Source: Spirochaetales bacterium
GTDB lineage: Bacteria > Spirochaetota > Spirochaetia > Treponematales > UBA12059
Direction of reading: 5' to 3'
Length of the DNA: 49,702 nt
NCBI GenBank assembly: GCA_016928955.1
Contig: JAFGJV010000013.1
Coordinates: forward strand, 1 to 49,702
The translations under genes and the position numbers were made by a program. Below the pieces are notes generated by a model. That model searched no databases and was not told the origin of the DNA. It saw only the letters and a list, made by a program, of their open reading frames with translations. Shown here one piece after another: positions 42,213 to 49,702 of this stretch (positions within the stretch are counted from its first letter, which is position 1; each line of letters begins with the position of its first letter).

Positions 42213-42397
42213 GTGTTACGAAGCTTTGATGTCTGCTCACAGCTGTCCAGAAGGTTGGTGGCAGGGCCGTTGAGGGCGTAAGCGCAAGCGCAAGCGCAAG
42301 CGCTGGTGCGTGGCTCAAGCCGTACCGATCATCCTTTCAGCGACATCCAATGAGCTGGATACCGTGCGGCATGTGCGACATCAAAGGTTCGTCACAC
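42213..42397. repeat. MITE-like element with family A inverted ends
   Basis: The ends GTGTTACGAAGCTTTGATG (42213-42231) and its inverted partner at 42379-42397 match at 17 of 19 positions and continue to match for two more bases inward. Both are flanked by or next to TA (42211-42212 and about 42399-42400), as for Tc1/IS630-type non-autonomous elements. The 185-bp interior has no ORF. The whole 42143-42610 gap holds only this, a family B hairpin and the downstream operator region. Confidence 0.55.
42281..42304. repeat. Short tandem repeat (AGCGCA)n
   Basis: About four head-to-tail copies of AGCGCA inside the MITE-like element. Such runs vary easily in copy number. Confidence 0.8.
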
Positions 42398-42401
42398 TTA
42401 T

Positions 42402-42435
42402 GGGAACCTCTAAAACTGAAATTTTGGGAGCCCCC
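42402..42435. repeat. CCTCTAAAAC repeat (family B, copy 4)
   Basis: Starts GGGAACCTCTAAAACTGAAA and ends TTTTGGGAGCCCCC, a more diverged member directly beside the reversed family A copy. Confidence 0.5.
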
Positions 42436-42463
42436 TTAAGATAGAGAGGCCCAAGAGTGTCGA

Positions 42464-42487
42464 TATAATAGATAAATTTTTATCTAT
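42464..42487 (+). promoter_or_regulatory. Promoter -10 box with overlapping palindromic operator
   Basis: TATAAT (42464-42469) overlaps the palindrome ATAGATAAAT-TTTTATCTAT (42468-42487), with 9-bp perfect arms and 2 mismatched central bases. No convincing -35 box is seen. A repressor bound here would block the ABC importer genes that start at 42611. No thiamine riboswitch could be recognised in the leader. Confidence 0.5.
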
Positions 42488-42610
42488 CTCTTGCAAAATG
42501 AAGCTGTTTTGTCTACTATCTATCCACCGCGATTGTACGCGCCGCCTTGGAATCGGGGTCCCGCAGGAATCCCGCGTCGGCGCGACCGGTCATTACGCAA
42601 GGAGACCCTC

Positions 42611-43597
42611 ATGAGGAAGTTTGTAGCCCTGATGCTCGTTCTGTCAGCGCTCCCGCCGGCGTTGGCAATGGGCGGCAAAGAGCAATCCGAAGCCATACAG
42701 CCGTTGTCCATCCGAGTTGGGGCGCTGAAAGGCCCAACGGGCATAGGCATGATCAAGCTGTTCGACCAGGCGCCCGTTCTGCCTGATGCGGTCACCGCCA
42801 CATTTGAGGCTGTTGCCAATGCTGACGCCATGGCGGCCAGGCTCCTCTCGGGTGAACTGGATGCCGCGGTGCTACCCGTCAACATGGCCGCCAAGCTGTA
42901 TAACGCAGGCCTTCAGTACAAGATGGTGGCGCTCGTGGGCAATGGTATGGTCAAGATTCTTACGAACGACGCCTCAATACAGATTCCCGCGGACCTCAAA
43001 AACAGGGAGGTGCATGTTGCCGGACAGGGTGCCACGCCCGAGTTCCTCCTTCGTACCGTTCTTCCCCAGGCCGGCGCGGACCCTGACAAGGATATAACCA
43101 TGGCGTTTGGCCTTCCCTATGCCGAAATGGCGACCATGTTGGCAGCCGGGAAAATAGAGATAGCTGTTCTGCCCGAACCGTTTGCTACGGTTGCGCGCAA
43201 AGCGAATCCCTCCCTCAGAGAGCCTTTTTCTTTGACGGCGCTGTGGAAACTAGCCACCGGCCAAGATGATTACCCCATGAGCGTGTTCGTGGTGCGTGCA
43301 TCGCTGATAAACGACCGCAAGACCGCCGTGGCGGCCCTGCTATCAGCATACCGCGACGCCATATCCTGGGCGCAGGCAGACCCGCAAGCGGCGGGGCTGC
43401 TTGTGGAACGCTACGATCTGGGGCTGAAGGCTCCGATAGCGGCGGCGGCCATACCCGCTTCCAACTATGTGTTCCAGACGGCCCCCAGCGCCCGAGTGAG
43501 CATCGAAGCCCTCCTGGCGGTATTCTTGAAAGCGGTGCCCGCTTCAATAGGCGGCAAGTTGCCTGACCCGGCTTTCTACGCAGACTGTGGCCTCTGA
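42611..43597 (+). CDS. ABC importer substrate-binding protein (COG0715 type)
   Basis: A 328-residue secreted protein (signal MRKFVALMLVLSALPPALAMG; a lipobox cysteine is lacking) of the NMT1/taurine/nitrate-binding superfamily. It shows IRVGALKGPTGIGMIKLFDQ and GELDAAVLPVNMAAKLYN, the blocks around the ligand cleft, and AGKIEIAVLPEPFAT. The ligand is not evident; sulfonates, thiamine precursors and other small anions or amines are all used by this superfamily. AAGGAG precedes the ATG. The stop overlaps the start of the permease gene. Confidence 0.9.
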   Translation: MRKFVALMLVLSALPPALAMGGKEQSEAIQPLSIRVGALKGPTGIGMIKLFDQAPVLPDAVTATFEAVANADAMAARLLSGELDAAVLPVNMAAKLYNAGLQYKMVALVGNGMVKILTNDASIQIPADLKNREVHVAGQGATPEFLLRTVLPQAGADPDKDITMAFGLPYAEMATMLAAGKIEIAVLPEPFATVARKANPSLREPFSLTALWKLATGQDDYPMSVFVVRASLINDRKTAVAALLSAYRDAISWAQADPQAAGLLVERYDLGLKAPIAAAAIPASNYVFQTAPSARVSIEALLAVFLKAVPASIGGKLPDPAFYADCGL

Positions 43598-44360
43598 AGC
43601 CACCGCGGGCGTGCGTCGTTACCGCAGGACAGCCGACGCCATCCTGGGGACGGTTGTGCTCCTGGTCCTGTGGCGCCTTGCGTCCCAGGCCATTGGCATG
43701 GAACTCATACTGCCCCATCCTGAGCGCGTGGCCCGGGTCCTTGCTGGATTAGCTGGCTCAGCCGAGTTCTGGGGCGCCGTGGGCAGCACCGCGCTCCGGG
43801 GCCTCACGGCCTTTGGCCTGTCCCTGGTGATAGGGGGGCCCCTGGGAATTCTCACCGGGGCCTCTGACAGGCTGGATAGCGCCTTGTCGCCATTGCTGAC
43901 CGTGATACGGGCCACTCCGGTCATGGCGATTATCCTTCTTGCGTGGATTTGGTTCTCCTCGGGCCAGGTTCCCGTTTTCTCTGCCGTGGTCATGGCTTTC
44001 CCGGTTGTAGCCGCGGATGTGGCTGCGGGAGTCAGGTCCGCAGACCCCAAATTGATCGAGATGGCTACCCTTTTTGGCCTGTCCAGGCAACGAATAACCT
44101 TTGGCATACGGCTGCCGTCCGCCCTCCCCCATGTCGCCGCGGGTGCCAGAAACGCCTTAGGCCTGGCCTGGAAGGTCGTGATAGCCGGCGAGGTGCTCAG
44201 CCAGCCGGTCCTGGCCATAGGAACCGGCATGTATATGGCCAAAAGCTGGCTGGAAACGGCAGAGGTTTTTGCCTGGGCTACCGCCGGCGTGGCGCTTTGC
44301 GCCCTCGGTGACGCATTGTTCTCCTTGACCGTTAGGAGGCTGTCATGGCCTACGGCGTGA
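43587..44360 (+). CDS. ABC importer permease (BPD type)
   Basis: A 257-residue membrane protein with about six segments and an EAA-like loop (MATLFGLSRQRITFGIRLPSALPHVAAG), as in SsuC/TauC-like permeases. It begins with GTG at 43587, overlapping the binding-protein stop by 11 nt, and ends overlapping the ATPase gene by 16 nt, so the three are translationally coupled. Confidence 0.92.
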   Translation: MASEATAGVRRYRRTADAILGTVVLLVLWRLASQAIGMELILPHPERVARVLAGLAGSAEFWGAVGSTALRGLTAFGLSLVIGGPLGILTGASDRLDSALSPLLTVIRATPVMAIILLAWIWFSSGQVPVFSAVVMAFPVVAADVAAGVRSADPKLIEMATLFGLSRQRITFGIRLPSALPHVAAGARNALGLAWKVVIAGEVLSQPVLAIGTGMYMAKSWLETAEVFAWATAGVALCALGDALFSLTVRRLSWPTA

Positions 44361-45055
44361 GTTCACTGAGCAAAGCGTACGGTTCCACGGTGGTACTTGA
44401 CGGCCTTTCGGCCGATTTTCCCGCGAGCGCCGTCAGCGTTGTCCTTGGCCCATCAGGGTGCGGCAAAACAACCCTTCTCAATATCCTGGCTGGCTTGGAC
44501 ACAGAATACCATGGCCAAGTGCAGGGATTTGACGACGCGCGGCCGAGTTATGCCTTCCAGGAGGATAGACTGCTGCCGTGGCTATCCGCGCTGGACAACA
44601 TAGGCTTTGTCCTTGCTCCGTTCATGGATCAGACGGAGCGGAACCGAAGCGCCTTGGAAGCTCTGTCATCCGTTGGGCTTGAGCGCGAAGCCGGCTTGAA
44701 GCCCGCGGCTCTGTCTGGGGGCATGCGCAAGCGCGTCGCCCTGGCCCGGGCTTTTGCCTACCCGTCGGACCTGTTATTCCTAGACGAGCCCTTTTCGTCA
44801 CTTGATCTCAAGACCAGAATAGCCATCATGGACCTGTTCCTGGATCTCAGGAAGCGTTCGGGCAAAACAGCGGTGCTGGTCACGCACGACGTGCGTGAAG
44901 CCATCTACGTGGGCGACCATCTGATCGTCCTGTCAGACAAACCCAGCCAGACCCGGGATGTGATGGACCTGGCTCTCCCTCGCTCGGAGCGCTCCTACGC
45001 CAGCCCCGAGGCGGCCGACGTGGAAGCACGCCTGTACTCGGCGATCCTATCCTGA
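44345..45055 (+). CDS. ABC importer ATPase (SsuB/TauB-like)
   Basis: A 236-residue ATPase with Walker A GPSGCGKTT, Q-loop AFQEDRLLPWL, signature LSGGMRKRVALARA, Walker B LLFLDEPFSSLD and H-loop VTHDVREA. The AFQED-RLLPW pattern is that of sulfonate/nitrate-type importers. It completes a binding protein-permease-ATPase set. A family A repeat follows at 45084. Confidence 0.95.
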   Translation: MAYGVSSLSKAYGSTVVLDGLSADFPASAVSVVLGPSGCGKTTLLNILAGLDTEYHGQVQGFDDARPSYAFQEDRLLPWLSALDNIGFVLAPFMDQTERNRSALEALSSVGLEREAGLKPAALSGGMRKRVALARAFAYPSDLLFLDEPFSSLDLKTRIAIMDLFLDLRKRSGKTAVLVTHDVREAIYVGDHLIVLSDKPSQTRDVMDLALPRSERSYASPEAADVEARLYSAILS

Positions 45056-45083
45056 ACCCCCATAAAGGAGTCGAAGGCGACTA

Positions 45084-45101
45084 GTGTCACGAAGCTTTGA
45101 T
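45084..45101 (+). repeat. CGAAGCTTTGAT repeat (family A, copy 7)
   Basis: GTGTCACGAAGCTTTGAT preceded by TA (45082-45083), in the gap between the ABC importer and the histidine kinase. No partner or family B hairpin is nearby. Confidence 0.7.
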
Positions 45102-45154
45102 TTGTCCTGCTCCCCTCGCCGCTCGTATCGGTCTGAGGGAAGGCTTCCGGGGAG

Positions 45155-47014
45155 CTAGTCCTTTCCGTCCAGGGCAAGCCTCAAGGCGACCAAAAAGTCC
45201 CGCTCGTTGAAAGGCTTGGCTATGAAGGCGTCCCGACCAAGGTCGCCGGGGGGCTGTTCGTCTGCGCGGCCGGACATATACAGGGCGGCCAGTTCAGGCA
45301 CCAGAGCCCTGAGCCTTCTGGCCAGCTCGAGGCCCCGCATGAGCGGCATAAGCACGTCAGCAACCATGCCCCGCGGACGACGTGGGCTACCTTCCACCAT
45401 AAGCAGAGCCGTGCCCGGATTGTCCGCAGACAGAATTGAGTAGCCCGCGCGCTCGAGCACTGTCTCCAAAAGCGCCCTGAGCGAGTCGTCGTCCTCAACG
45501 AGCAGAACGAGCTCGTTTCCGCCAGGCGCGTCCGTTTCCTCCACGGTGCCCTCGGCCGACTGGTTCTCGTCGTCCGCTGCTGGCAGGAAGACGGTAAACG
45601 CCGTTCCACGGCCGGGCTCGCTGTCCAGGAGAATGTTGCCACCGGCCTGTGCCACGATGCCAGCGACCGTGGATAGTCCCAAGCCTGTGCCCTGTTCTGG
45701 CCCTTTGGTGCTGAAAAAGGGCTCAAAGACACGGGCCTGGACATCCGCGCTCATGCCTTCGCCGTCGTCGCTTATCTTAACGTAGGACCATGCCCCCGGA
45801 CTCATCGGGCCCAGTCGGCCTTCGGATGGCTGATCCAGGTTCATGCGGCCCGTGCTGATGGATATCCGGCCTCCGTGAGGCATGGCGTCGCGGGAATTGA
45901 CCGCCAGGTTGAGGATGACCTGTTCTATGCGGGTTCGGTCCGCGAAGGCAGAGTCCGGTCCGTCCCTGCGTAGCCGGATGGCCACATCCTCGCCAACAAG
46001 CCGCCGCAGCATCTTCTCCATGCCCTCAGCTACGGCCCCCAGGGAAAGCACGCCTGGCTTGCCGTAATCAGTGCGCGAAAAGACCAAAAGCTGCCTGGCC
46101 AAGGTGGCCGCTCGCAACGCCGCCTCCTCTATGCCGTTCAGCTCTGGCCGGGGTCCGAGTTCGTCTTTGAGCAATTTGGCGTACCCGAGGACGGCCGTCA
46201 GGATGTTGTTGAAATCATGGGCGGCACCACCGGCAAGCCGCCCAACGGCTTCCACTTTCTGGGCTTTGGCAAGTTGGAGTTCCAGCTTGCGGCGCTCGGT
46301 GATATCCAGTATCTGCACGAGCATCGTGTCTTCCGCGTTGACAAGAGGGGCGGCGGACACAAGCGTCGTGGCCAGGCAGCCGTCCTTTGTCCGCACGGCC
46401 AGCTCCGCGGGTCCTGCTTGCCCACCCTGGGCGACCTCAGCCCAAAGGCTAGCGAGGGCATCCTGGTCGACCACGATATCCGAAAGGACGCCTGCGTTGC
46501 CGCACATGTCCTTGAAAGCCTCGTTACCCTCGGCTATGGTTCCGTCCTTGGCGCACACAAAGACCGCTGACAGTGCGCCTTCGAACAGGCTCCGGTAGCG
46601 CCGCTCGCTCTGGCGCAGGAGCCGCTCCATCTGGGCCCTGTACAGGCCTATGGCAACGGCGGTCTTCAGCTCGCGTTCCTCGAATGGCTTGAGAAGGTAG
46701 CCGTAGGGTTGGCTGAGCTTGGCGCGCTCTATGGTTTCCTGGTCCGCGTAGGCGGTGAGGAAAATAACCGGGATGCCCCAGTCGGCCATGAGCCTTGCGG
46801 AGGCGTCAACGCCGTCCATCTCTCCTTGGAGATGGATGTCCATGAGCACGAGATCGGGCCTGGCGCTGGGGATCGACTCAAGAAAGTCCGCTGCCGAGGC
46901 AAACGGGCCGACCACCTCGTAGCCGAGCCGGGTTATAGTTCCCGCTATATCAAGGGCGACGATACGTTCGTCCTCGCATATCGCGATTCTGGCTTTTCTC
47001 GTATCGTCTTGCAC
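45155..47014 (-). CDS. Hybrid histidine kinase: REC-PAS-HisKA-HATPase-REC
   Basis: A 619-residue soluble sensor kinase with no membrane segment. The N-terminal receiver (about 9-125) has phospho-acceptor Asp59 in LVLMDIHLQGEMDG. A PAS domain (about 140-238) is followed by the dimerisation helix with His266 (AAHDFNNILT) and an ATPase domain (N box NLAVNSRDAM, G boxes SDDGEGM and GTGLGLSTV). A C-terminal receiver (about 500-615) has Asp in MVADVLMPLM. It uses a GTG start with GGGAGG upstream. Being last in cheR-cheB-cheY, it may feed signals into chemotaxis, though CheA is not in the window. Confidence 0.92.
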   Translation of the reverse strand: MQDDTRKARIAICEDERIVALDIAGTITRLGYEVVGPFASAADFLESIPSARPDLVLMDIHLQGEMDGVDASARLMADWGIPVIFLTAYADQETIERAKLSQPYGYLLKPFEERELKTAVAIGLYRAQMERLLRQSERRYRSLFEGALSAVFVCAKDGTIAEGNEAFKDMCGNAGVLSDIVVDQDALASLWAEVAQGGQAGPAELAVRTKDGCLATTLVSAAPLVNAEDTMLVQILDITERRKLELQLAKAQKVEAVGRLAGGAAHDFNNILTAVLGYAKLLKDELGPRPELNGIEEAALRAATLARQLLVFSRTDYGKPGVLSLGAVAEGMEKMLRRLVGEDVAIRLRRDGPDSAFADRTRIEQVILNLAVNSRDAMPHGGRISISTGRMNLDQPSEGRLGPMSPGAWSYVKISDDGEGMSADVQARVFEPFFSTKGPEQGTGLGLSTVAGIVAQAGGNILLDSEPGRGTAFTVFLPAADDENQSAEGTVEETDAPGGNELVLLVEDDDSLRALLETVLERAGYSILSADNPGTALLMVEGSPRRPRGMVADVLMPLMRGLELARRLRALVPELAALYMSGRADEQPPGDLGRDAFIAKPFNERDFLVALRLALDGKD

Positions 47015-47051
47015 GATGGACGTGCCTCCCTTGCGGCTACTCAGGTAGCTG

Positions 47052-47414
47052 TCACGCGGTGACTTTTTTTATGGTGGCCATGAGCTTTTCCGCGTTGAAC
47101 GGTTTTACGATCCAGCCCGTGGCGCCCGCTTCCTTGCCCTCGTTCATCTTGCCGCCCTGGGACTCCGTGGTGAGAACCAGGATGGGGGTGAATTTGAATT
47201 TTGGATTCTCTCGCGCTTTTTTAATGAAGGAAATGCCATCCATATTGGGCATGTTCACATCGGTGATGATGCAGTCCAGCCTGTCCTCGGCGTCCAGCTT
47301 GGCCAGCCCCTCTACCCCGTCGGCGGCCTCTAGGGTTTCTATGCCTTCCTGCTGGAGGATATACGTAACGCTCTGCCTGATGGCCGCCGAATCGTCCACA
47401 ATGAGAATTTTCAT
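47052..47414 (-). CDS. cheY: CheY-type single-domain response regulator
   Basis: A 120-residue receiver domain with IVDDSAAIRQSV, phospho-acceptor Asp in CIITDVNMPNMDG, and conserved Thr (VLTTES) and Lys (IVKPFNAEKL). It would signal to the flagellar motor or another target. AAGGAG lies before ATG 47414. It lies between cheB and the hybrid kinase in one minus-strand operon. Confidence 0.93.
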   Translation of the reverse strand: MKILIVDDSAAIRQSVTYILQQEGIETLEAADGVEGLAKLDAEDRLDCIITDVNMPNMDGISFIKKARENPKFKFTPILVLTTESQGGKMNEGKEAGATGWIVKPFNAEKLMATIKKVTA

Positions 47415-47489
47415 GTACGCTCCTTCCCTCTCGTGATGTATAAGCGCGGCTGTGCCGCACACCCGGCGCGATACGCGCCAGCAATCAGT

Positions 47490-48563
47490 TCAGCGAGCTC
47501 TTTTCACCGACGCCGATGCTATGCTCGCGAGGGGCAAGACCTCGTCCACCCCTCCCAATTTTATGGCCTCGTTCGGCATGCCGAATACCACGCAGGTATC
47601 CTCATCCTGCGCGATGGTCCAGGCCCCCGAATCGTGGAGCTCCTTCATGCCTCGCGCGCCGTCGTCGCCCATACCCGTCATGATAACGCCAACCGCGTTC
47701 TTGCCCGCGTAACGTGCAGCCGAGCGGAAGAGAACATCCACGCTTGGCCGATGCCGGCATACCAGGGGACCATCCCTGACCTCGACATGATAGCGAGCCC
47801 CACTCACCTTGAGAAGCGTGTGCTTATTGCCCGGCGCTATGAGCGCTCGTCCCCTCATAACCGTGTCCCCGTCTTCCGCCTCCTTTACGCTTACCCTGCA
47901 CAGACTGTCCAGCCGCTTTGCGAAAGCCGCTGTAAAGTGCTCCGGCATGTGCTGGACGATGACGACGCCTGGAGCGTCCTCCGGCAAGACCTCCAGATAC
48001 TCCCTGAGTGCCTCGGTGCCGCCGGTTGACGCGCCTACCACGATGATCTTGTCCGTGGTTTCGATCGGGCCTCCGGGCAGAGGCTTGGGGAGCATGACAT
48101 CAGCGGTCAGCTTGGGAGCCACATCGCGCATGGGCGGCAGGGGCAGTCGCCTCCGGTGCCTTGCAAGATGAGCAGCCTTGACCACATCGCATATGGCGAC
48201 GCGGGATTCCTCCAGAAACTGCTTTGTGCCGAGCTTGGGCTTTTGTATGATCTCTATTGCGCCGTATTCCATAGCCCTGAGCGCGTTCTCCGAACCTGTC
48301 TCCGTCTTGCTCGAACAGATGACCACTGCCATGGATGGATCGTCCTCCATAACCTTTCGTAGGAAGGACAACCCGTCCATACGTGGCATCTCAACGTCAC
48401 TCACTATGACGTCGGGCATATCGGTTTCCATCTTCTTGAAAGCGAAAAGCGGATCCGACGCCACACCGATGACCTCTATTGCCGAATCCGATTCAAGGAG
48501 TTCCTTGAGTGTCTGGCGCACCACCGCTGAGTCGTCTACCAACAGAACCTTTACGCGTTCCAT
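47490..48563 (-). CDS. cheB: Chemotaxis methylesterase/deamidase CheB
   Basis: A 357-residue enzyme that removes methyl groups from chemoreceptors when phosphorylated. The N-terminal receiver has [13 protein letters not shown] and [14 protein letters not shown]. The esterase domain has the catalytic Ser in [12 protein letters not shown], His in IVQHMPEHF and Asp in [12 protein letters not shown]. Length is normal. GGAAGGA precedes ATG 48563. It is 19 nt downstream of cheR. Confidence 0.96.
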   Translation of the reverse strand: MERVKVLLVDDSAVVRQTLKELLESDSAIEVIGVASDPLFAFKKMETDMPDVIVSDVEMPRMDGLSFLRKVMEDDPSMAVVICSSKTETGSENALRAMEYGAIEIIQKPKLGTKQFLEESRVAICDVVKAAHLARHRRRLPLPPMRDVAPKLTADVMLPKPLPGGPIETTDKIIVVGASTGGTEALREYLEVLPEDAPGVVIVQHMPEHFTAAFAKRLDSLCRVSVKEAEDGDTVMRGRALIAPGNKHTLLKVSGARYHVEVRDGPLVCRHRPSVDVLFRSAARYAGKNAVGVIMTGMGDDGARGMKELHDSGAWTIAQDEDTCVVFGMPNEAIKLGGVDEVLPLASIASASVKRAR

Positions 48564-48582
48564 GACCGTCCTTCCGCAACAA

Positions 48583-49428
48583 CTATAGGCGCTCGTACAC
48601 CGTGGGCGCAAGCGACCGCAGGGGCAAATTCATGCCCGTGAGCGTCTCCGAATGTCCAAGGATCAAGTTACCGCCCTGGCGCAAGTAACGGCACATCCTG
48701 CCCAAGAGGCGCTCCTGGGTCGGACGGTCGAAATATATGATCACGTTCCTGCAGAAGACAACATCGAACGACTGGTCAAAAGGATAGCTCTCGTCCATCA
48801 GGTTGAGCCTGGCAAATCGCACCCGATCGCGGATGGCCGGCTTGAGCCTTACCTCGTTCAGGTCCGCTCTTCTGCTCCTGAGAAAATACTTGCGCTTGGT
48901 TGCCAAAGGAACGTCCGCAATCCGTTCAGCCTCATAGACAGCGCATACCGCCTTGTCCAAGGCCCTGGTTGATATATCGGTGGCAAGGATGGAATAGGCA
49001 AAGCCGGGATGCGCTTCCGCGTACTCCTCCAAGACTATGGCCAGCGTGTACGGCTCCTCCCCCGTGGCGCAACCAGCCGACCAAAAGCTTATACTGCCCG
49101 GTTTTGCTTCCTGGAGTTTGGGAATTAACCTGGATGTCAGCACCGCGAAATGGTCGGGCTCCCTGAAAAAATCGGTCTTGTTGGTTGTCACCGCGTCAAT
49201 CATGTGCACCAACTCTGGCTGCCCGTCAGCGGAAAACACAAAATCTATGTACTCGTCGTAGGAGGCGATCCCGAGGAGACGGAGTCGTTTCTGCAGACGG
49301 CTCTCCAGCATGATGCGTTTGGTATCGGGCATGCGGATGCCCAGCTCTCGCTCTATATACGCAGACAGGCGTTTGAACGCACGATCGGAGAGGCCCGCAG
49401 ATTCAGCCTGGTTCAGGTCCCGTCTCAT
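48583..49428 (-). CDS. cheR: Chemoreceptor methyltransferase CheR
   Basis: A 281-residue SAM-dependent enzyme that methylates receptor glutamates. The N-terminal helical domain (with [21 protein letters not shown]) is followed by the SAM site [18 protein letters not shown] and [20 protein letters not shown], both typical of CheR. ATG 49428 gives the family start, with GGTGGGGG upstream. It heads the cheR-cheB-cheY-kinase unit; 264 bp of non-coding DNA with a family A repeat lie upstream. Confidence 0.96.
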   Translation of the reverse strand: MRRDLNQAESAGLSDRAFKRLSAYIERELGIRMPDTKRIMLESRLQKRLRLLGIASYDEYIDFVFSADGQPELVHMIDAVTTNKTDFFREPDHFAVLTSRLIPKLQEAKPGSISFWSAGCATGEEPYTLAIVLEEYAEAHPGFAYSILATDISTRALDKAVCAVYEAERIADVPLATKRKYFLRSRRADLNEVRLKPAIRDRVRFARLNLMDESYPFDQSFDVVFCRNVIIYFDRPTQERLLGRMCRYLRQGGNLILGHSETLTGMNLPLRSLAPTVYERL

Positions 49429-49615
49429 GAGTTTTACCCCCACCACCCTTTGCCGAGAAGCTCTTGAACCCTTGTTCATAGAGCTTGGAATCGTTCTGCG
49501 CCGGCTCTGACCGGGCAAAAGCCAGACCTGGCGGGATATCTAGGGACGATGATGTGCAGCATACCCGCCAAACCTCAAGTCTATGCGCGGGAAGCATCCG
49601 GTCAAGCCGCCCGTG

Positions 49616-49634
49616 GTGTACCGAAGCTTTGATG
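49616..49634 (+). repeat. CGAAGCTTTGATG repeat (family A, copy 8)
   Basis: GTGTACCGAAGCTTTGATG in the gap between cheR and the gene starting at the right edge. No inverted partner lies within the window. Confidence 0.7.
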
Positions 49635-49692
49635 CCGCGCAAGCGCGGCTCGTCCGTTGAGCGTAGTAGCGGTAGCTTTAAGGAGGGCGACG

Positions 49693-49702
49693 ATGTTCGT
49701 AC
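49693..49702 (+). CDS. Start of a gene cut by the right window edge
   Basis: ATG at 49693 follows a strong AAGGAGGG at 49680-49687 with 5-nt spacing. Only three codons (Met-Phe-Val) are visible, so no product can be named. Confidence 0.45.

Noticed and set aside
42281..42304. CRISPR-like array
   Set aside because: This is a simple 6-bp tandem repeat; there are no regularly spaced repeats with unique spacers anywhere in the window.
42470..42610. Thiamine (TPP) riboswitch before the COG0715-type importer
   Set aside because: The conserved CUGAGA and ACCUGAUCUGG elements of TPP aptamers are absent.
49403..49642. 79-codon minus-strand frame before cheR
   Set aside because: It overlaps the cheR start by 26 nt, has no ribosome site and contains a family A repeat; no recognisable domain.

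Overview
The window is GC-rich chromosomal DNA, except for the AT-rich first 2.3 kb. I read it as a member of the Spirochaetota, probably related to the Treponema group. The basis is the lnt/coaD/rpmF/acpP/rnc/cca neighbourhood, the chemotaxis genes and the conserved lipoprotein and membrane proteins. This placement rests on family recognition and gene order, not on a tree.

Layout. 1-2.33 kb: the end of an integrative element carrying a large serine recombinase and a stand-alone recombinase-domain protein. It is inserted into yjbQ, of which only the first ~44 codons remain here. 2.6-3.9 kb: a DUF364/DUF4213 protein and a MoaE-like protein. 3.98-14.83 kb: one long minus-strand operon that looks like a streptolysin S-type (TOMM/LAP) peptide system. 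It holds a 38-residue precursor (FNSKV leader motif, core APGS-CCCC-GG-C-T-C), a SPASM-type radical SAM enzyme, two tandem B12-binding radical SAM enzymes, an ABC-2 exporter, a 31-codon small ORF, SagB-, SagC- and SagD/YcaO-like maturases and two CPBP (SagE-like) proteins. The added radical SAM genes set it apart from classical sag operons; this is the most novel system in the window. 15.1-17.6 kb: two secreted DUF1007 proteins plus a polytopic membrane protein. 17.6-18 kb: tRNA-Asn with a short repeated copy of its 3' end.

18-31.6 kb holds housekeeping genes: amrS, lnt, coaD, rpmF-acpP-rnc, cca, thiamine pyrophosphokinase, a HIT protein, xseAB, a Nudix hydrolase, nnr and a lipoprotein. 31.6-42.2 kb: secA, rqcH, a nitroreductase, an M48 protease and an mcsA-mcsB-clpC operon whose McsB active site looks eroded. 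42.6-45.1 kb: a COG0715-type ABC importer behind a palindromic operator-like site. 45.2-49.4 kb: cheR-cheB-cheY and a hybrid histidine kinase.

Three window-wide patterns stand out. Eight genes (yjbQ, lnt, coaD, cca, tpk, xseA, secA, mcsA) lack a Shine-Dalgarno and instead have a promoter whose -10 box ends 6-9 nt before the ATG, which suggests leaderless mRNAs. A repeat with core CGAAGCTTTGAT occurs eight times, only between genes, and is paired in inverted orientation at two loci like the ends of small non-autonomous elements. A second intergenic family forms CCTCTAAAAC...TTTTAGAGG hairpins, usually beside the first.
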